Positions 5,383 through 8,594 of a stretch of 8,594 bases of DNA are shown one piece after another. Positions within the stretch are counted from its first letter, which is position 1. Every line of letters begins with the position of its first letter. This DNA comes from Candidatus Iainarchaeum sp. (GTDB lineage: Archaea; Iainarchaeota; Iainarchaeia; Iainarchaeales; DTGL01). The stretch is taken from assembly GCA_021161055.1 (NCBI GenBank), contig JAGHBI010000021.1, positions 1-8,594 of the forward strand. The letters are read 5' to 3'. A program made the position numbers and the translations under genes. The notes beneath the pieces are model-generated. The model did no database searches. It was not told where the DNA came from and saw nothing but the letters and a program-made list of their open reading frames with translations.

Positions 5383-6025
5383 ATTCAAATCCAAATTTTT
5401 TAGCCCATGTTTCTGGAGCCTTGTTCCACTCCAAAGCGATTCGCCTTTCCTCAGCACTTATATAGCCTTTTTTCTCTGCCACATCTATGAGAATGGAAAA
5501 CCGCGTAAGAGCATGCAAACTCACTTTATGCCTTTTGAAATTATCCTCTGCCTTTTTCATCTCATACGTGAATATAGCCAAGCAGTTATTGGCGATGCAG
5601 CCTGCGCTACGTAAAGCCTGCACGGTGCCTAAAGCGCTTCCGCCTGTGCTTATGAGATCCTCCACAGTAACAGCGATTTGCCCCTGCCTTACAATGCCCT
5701 CAATAACATTTTCCTTCCCATGCGATTTTTTCTCGCTTCTAACATAGACCATGGGTTTATCGAGAAGCTCCGCGAGCCATGCTGCATGCGGAATACCCGC
5801 CGTTGCAGTGGCTGGAATAGCGTCGGGTGCAATGGTCTCTTCTATCATAAGTTTTGCCATAGCCCTGGCAACCTTACGGCGATCCTCAGGATAGCTCATG
5901 AGAAGCCTGTTGTCTGTATATATTGGCGAAAGTATACCAGAGGCATACCTGAAAGGCTTGCTTGGCCTTACAGTTACAGCACCTATCCTAAGCAACAATT
6001 CAGCAATCTTTTCCTCACGCAACAT
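5381..6025 (-). CDS. pyrE: Orotate phosphoribosyltransferase
   Basis: Joins orotate to PRPP to give OMP and pyrophosphate, feeding PyrF encoded next. The 214-residue protein has FRYASGILSPIYTDNR (25-40) at the orotate-binding N-terminus, TATAGIPHAA (73-82), the flexible catalytic loop YVRSEKKSHGKENVIEG (94-110) with its Lys and His residues, and the PRPP signature VTVEDLISTGGSA (119-131). Length and motifs are those of a normal stand-alone enzyme. Its ATG at 6025 abuts the pyrC stop codon (TAGATG). The GGTGG ribosome binding site is made by the last two glycine codons of pyrC, which points to coupled translation. Confidence 0.96.
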   Translation of the reverse strand: MLREEKIAELLLRIGAVTVRPSKPFRYASGILSPIYTDNRLLMSYPEDRRKVARAMAKLMIEETIAPDAIPATATAGIPHAAWLAELLDKPMVYVRSEKKSHGKENVIEGIVRQGQIAVTVEDLISTGGSALGTVQALRSAGCIANNCLAIFTYEMKKAEDNFKRHKVSLHALTRFSILIDVAEKKGYISAEERRIALEWNKAPETWAKKFGFE

Positions 6026-7351
6026 CTAACCACCTACAAAAAAGTTTTTGCCTTTAACATGAGCTACAATCTGGCCATCATCGAAACAAAGCACGCCTTT
6101 AAATACCGTCTTTTCAACACAGCCTTTTAGCCTGCGACCTTCAAATGGGCTCCAGCCGCACTTAGTAAATAAAGACTCTGAGCCTATTCTCTGTTCGCGC
6201 TTCAGATCAACTATGCAAAAATCTGCATCATTGCCAATCTTTATTTCACCTTTACCTTTCAGGCAAAAAATCCTTGCGGGATTTCTGCAACAGCAATCGA
6301 ATATTGTTTTAAGTGAAATAAGCTTGCGGTTGTAAGCGTCGAGAAGTAATGGAAGCATAGTTTCTATGCCGGGAATGCCACTGCACGCATTTTCATACTC
6401 GCACTGTTTTTCTTCAAGCGTATGCGGAGCATGGTCTGATTCAATAATATCAATCAATCCGGAGTTCAGCGCCTGCCATAAAGCCTTCCTATCTTGTTTC
6501 GTTTTTATAGATGGGTTTACCTTTGCAACATTGCCAAGCGTTTCGACATCTCTATTTATTAAAAATAGGTGATGCGGTGTTACACCGCAGGAAAATGCAA
6601 GCCTCTTTGCTTTCGCTTCTTTTATGAGCTCTATGCCAAGCGAGCCTGACACATGGCATATATGCAAAAAAGCCTGTGTTTGCTTCGCAAGAGCCAATGC
6701 GTTTTTTATTGCAACCGCTTCTACTTTTGCATTTCTTATCTTATGGTGATACCGCAATCCGTATCTGCCTGTTCTCTTTGCAGAAGCGATGTTTTGCTCT
6801 AAAGTGCATTGGTCCTCTGCGTGCACTGCAAGCAGTTTGCCAAATCTCGCAGCAACATTAAATGCCTCGCGCTGCAGTACAGGGTCTTTAACAAGCAGGT
6901 CTCCTGTTGTTGCACCCATATAAAGTTTAAGGCCAGCAATCCTTTGCGCAACCCTTTCATTCAGTTCATTTATTTTATCTGAGACGCCCAAATAAAAGCC
7001 ATAATCTATGCACGCAGCTTTTGCGACGCTCCTTTCCTTAAGCGATAGTGTTTTTTCGTCGCATATTGCAGGCCTATTATTTGGCATATCCAATACTGCC
7101 GTAACGCCGCCATGCAACGCTGCCATGCCAGCGGTTTTCCAGTCTTCTTTCCATTCGTTGCCAGGCACCCTAAAGTGAACATGCACATCAATCAGGCCGG
7201 GGAAAACAAATTTATGGGAGCAATCAATAGTATGCTCTGCGCTCAGCCTCTTTGCTACCGCTGTTATTTTGCCAGAATCAACACCAATATCACAACGAAC
7301 GAGCCTGCCTCTGTAAAACGTTTTGCACGCTTTCAACACAAGCTCGTGCAT
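6026..7351 (-). CDS. pyrC: Dihydroorotase, type I (carboxylated-lysine zinc amidohydrolase)
   Basis: Closes N-carbamoyl-aspartate to dihydroorotate, the third step of the pathway. The 441 residues form an amidohydrolase barrel with complete metal ligands: His57 and His59 in DVHVHFR (55-61), Lys142 in LKLYMGATTG (141-150) as the expected carboxylated bridge, His177 in AVHAED, His233 in HICHVS, and Asp306 in ESDHAPH (304-310). MPNNRPA (89-95) and GIPGIETMLPLLLDAYN (325-341) are typical substrate-site and family segments. The similar allantoinases and hydantoinases are less likely given the position between pyrI and pyrE. The ATG at 7351 follows the pyrI stop after a single base (TGAAATG), with only a weak AGGG upstream, so it probably depends on ribosomes finishing pyrI. 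Confidence 0.96.
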   Translation of the reverse strand: MHELVLKACKTFYRGRLVRCDIGVDSGKITAVAKRLSAEHTIDCSHKFVFPGLIDVHVHFRVPGNEWKEDWKTAGMAALHGGVTAVLDMPNNRPAICDEKTLSLKERSVAKAACIDYGFYLGVSDKINELNERVAQRIAGLKLYMGATTGDLLVKDPVLQREAFNVAARFGKLLAVHAEDQCTLEQNIASAKRTGRYGLRYHHKIRNAKVEAVAIKNALALAKQTQAFLHICHVSGSLGIELIKEAKAKRLAFSCGVTPHHLFLINRDVETLGNVAKVNPSIKTKQDRKALWQALNSGLIDIIESDHAPHTLEEKQCEYENACSGIPGIETMLPLLLDAYNRKLISLKTIFDCCCRNPARIFCLKGKGEIKIGNDADFCIVDLKREQRIGSESLFTKCGWSPFEGRRLKGCVEKTVFKGVLCFDDGQIVAHVKGKNFFVGG

Positions 7352-7352
7352 T

Positions 7353-7817
7353 TCAAACCCTTATCCTTGAAGAATATTCCTCTCTTGACATTATGCGTTC
7401 GCAGTAGTGGCATTTCGCCTTGCCTGTTTTTATATCTATGTAAAACCTTGAAGGAACGTTTTCCCTGTTTGTTATGCAGTTCGGGTTTATGCATACAATA
7501 ATATTGTGTGCCTCCTTCGGTGCACTCAAACGTATCTTCTGCTTCACCTCATTGTTCTCTATTATATTGACTGTTGCGTTTGGCGCTATCAGAGCGATCT
7601 TTTCAAGCTCTTCATCACTCAGTATTTTATTCTCTATAAACACCAAGTCCTTTACACCAAGCTTTCTGCTTGGCACTCTTATTGCAACAGTAATTGTGCT
7701 ATCCGCTTTGCCCACAATCCTCAAAATCTTAAATGCTGAGCCCGCAGGCAAATGATCTATAGTTGTGCCCTTTGCAATAGGCTTTATGTAAAGCCCTCTT
7801 TCAGTCTTCTTCACCAT
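7353..7817 (-). CDS. pyrI: Aspartate carbamoyltransferase regulatory chain
   Basis: Allosteric subunit that binds nucleotides (CTP/ATP in the E. coli enzyme) and tunes PyrB. The 154-residue protein has the N-terminal nucleotide-binding domain with GTTIDHLPAG (17-26), matching the family GTVIDHIPAG, then KLGVKDLVFIENK (52-64). The C-terminal zinc domain has Cys109, Cys114, Cys136 and Cys139 (CINPNC and CHYC), all four ligands present, and CITNRE between them. The ATG at 7817 overlaps the pyrB stop by seven bases (ATGGTGA). GGATGTGA, one base off a perfect ribosome binding site, lies four bases upstream. The tight coupling fits the equal amounts of catalytic and regulatory chains in the holoenzyme, and its presence implies feedback control of the pathway at the protein level. 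Confidence 0.96.
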   Translation of the reverse strand: MVKKTERGLYIKPIAKGTTIDHLPAGSAFKILRIVGKADSTITVAIRVPSRKLGVKDLVFIENKILSDEELEKIALIAPNATVNIIENNEVKQKIRLSAPKEAHNIIVCINPNCITNRENVPSRFYIDIKTGKAKCHYCERIMSREEYSSRIRV

Positions 7818-8594
7818 TTTCTCACATCCTTGAGGAGTACAAGCAAGGCTTCCCTCACAGGAATCCCATTCCTTGCCTGCTCGAAATAGAGTGCATGCTC
7901 TGTTGAGTCCAGCTCATAGCTCAGCTCATTTACTCTTGGCAGAGGGTGCATTATTTTAAGCTCGGGCTTTGCATCCTTTATCGCCTCTTTATCGACTATA
8001 TACGCACTTTTTACCTTCTCATAATCCACAGGGTCTGGGAATCGCTCCTTCTGAATCCTCGTAACATAAAGAACATCAAGCTTTGCGATCACTTCGCTCA
8101 GCTCCGTGTGTTCGCTAAACCTAACCTTGCTTTTGATGCTGTCCTTTATATGTTCAGGCATAGCGAGCATTTCTGGTGAGATGAACGCTAGCTTTATATC
8201 CTCAAAAAGAGAAAGTGCCAATGCCAAGCTATGAACTGTACGGCCATACTTAAGGTCGCCGAGCAAACCTATTGTGAGGCCATCGATTCTTCCAAACGCC
8301 TTTTTTATGGTATAAAGGTCAAGCAATGTTTGCGTAGGATGCTGATTGGCACCGTCGCCAGCGTTGATTATTGGTTTGTTGCTTACCTCGGAAGCAAGTC
8401 TAGCGGCGCCTTCGATATAATGCCTCATCACAATGATATCAGCATATCTAGAAACAACACGAATGGTATCGCTTAGCGTTTCACCCTTCTTAGTGCTTGA
8501 AACGTTTGCATCAGCAAACCCAATTACGCTGGCGCCAAGGTTTTGTATTGCTGCCTCAAAGCTGAGCCTTGTTCTCGTGCTTGGTTCGAAGAAA
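7811..8594 (-). CDS. pyrB: Aspartate carbamoyltransferase catalytic chain, N-terminus outside window
   Basis: First committed step of pyrimidine synthesis: carbamoyl phosphate plus aspartate to N-carbamoyl-aspartate. The frame is open to the window edge and gives 260 residues; about 47 N-terminal residues are missing compared with E. coli PyrB. Visible residues start in the carbamoyl-phosphate site FFEPSTRTRLSFE (1-13). Then come the mobile lysine loop SSTKKGETLSDTI (32-44), VMRHYIEGA, GDGANQHPTQTLLDL with the catalytic His and Gln, DLKYGRTVHS, the aspartate-site VTRIQKERF and HPLPR near the end. The Lys loop plus PyrI next door separate it from ornithine carbamoyltransferase. The GTG at 8431 is internal. 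The gene is the first visible member of the operon, and its promoter lies beyond the window. Confidence 0.97.
   Translation of the reverse strand, partial: FFEPSTRTRLSFEAAIQNLGASVIGFADANVSSTKKGETLSDTIRVVSRYADIIVMRHYIEGAARLASEVSNKPIINAGDGANQHPTQTLLDLYTIKKAFGRIDGLTIGLLGDLKYGRTVHSLALALSLFEDIKLAFISPEMLAMPEHIKDSIKSKVRFSEHTELSEVIAKLDVLYVTRIQKERFPDPVDYEKVKSAYIVDKEAIKDAKPELKIMHPLPRVNELSYELDSTEHALYFEQARNGIPVREALLVLLKDVRKW

Noticed and set aside
5678..6130. Open frame of 150 codons on the + strand opposite pyrE and pyrC
   Set aside because: It crosses the junction of two well supported genes, has no family motif and is explained as an antisense shadow.
7811..8431. PyrB starting at the GTG at 8431
   Set aside because: The frame continues upstream with FFEPSTRTR and KKGETLSDTI, essential PyrB motifs; the true start is beyond 8594.
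1..8594. RNA genes, CRISPR repeats, insertion sequences or attachment sites
   Set aside because: No tRNA-like cloverleaf, direct repeat array, transposase motif or terminal inverted repeat was seen, and coding genes fill nearly the whole window.

Overview
The window comes from an archaeon and is almost entirely filled by a minus-strand pyrimidine biosynthesis operon. Several things point to Archaea: an aspartate carbamoyltransferase regulatory chain (PyrI) next to PyrB, an archaeal-length AMP/pyrimidine nucleoside phosphorylase of about 506 residues, GGTG/GGTGG/AGGAGGTG ribosome binding sites, a TTTAAATA box, and a small secreted protein with a C-terminal sorting-type tail. The lineage cannot be fixed from the sequence alone; a DPANN or euryarchaeal genome would fit.

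Layout, left to right. Positions 1-716 (+) hold the 3' part of a Dim1/KsgA-type 16S rRNA adenine dimethyltransferase, whose N-terminus lies outside the window. Its last 38 bases overlap, tail to tail, a minus-strand gene (679-1113) for a 144-residue protein with a signal peptide and a VPEG-transmembrane-basic tail. From 1184 to the right edge everything is on the minus strand. In transcription order it reads pyrB (runs off the edge at 8594), pyrI, pyrC, pyrE, pyrF, pyrD, pyrK, then after a 118-base gap the AMP/pyrimidine nucleoside phosphorylase gene.

Together pyrB to pyrK encode every step of de novo UMP synthesis after carbamoyl phosphate. PyrB and PyrI form allosteric aspartate carbamoyltransferase, PyrC closes the dihydroorotate ring, PyrD and PyrK form an NAD-linked dihydroorotate dehydrogenase, PyrE adds PRPP, and PyrF decarboxylates OMP. 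The genes are packed with overlaps of 7-14 bases or gaps of 0-19 bases. The last gene would break nucleoside monophosphates (AMP, and in characterised relatives CMP and UMP) to base plus ribose 1,5-bisphosphate, so it sits opposite the synthesis pathway.

The most interesting non-coding signal is the 118-base leader in front of the phosphorylase. One segment (AACCUCC in the mRNA) can pair perfectly with an upstream GGAGGUU or, with one mismatch, with the gene's own Shine-Dalgarno sequence. This is the layout of an on/off translational switch. Other points for a second look are substituted residues at normally conserved active-site positions in Dim1, PyrF and PyrD, the shortened phosphate loop of the phosphorylase, and the sorting-type tail of the small secreted protein. 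No RNA gene, CRISPR array, transposon or attachment site was seen.
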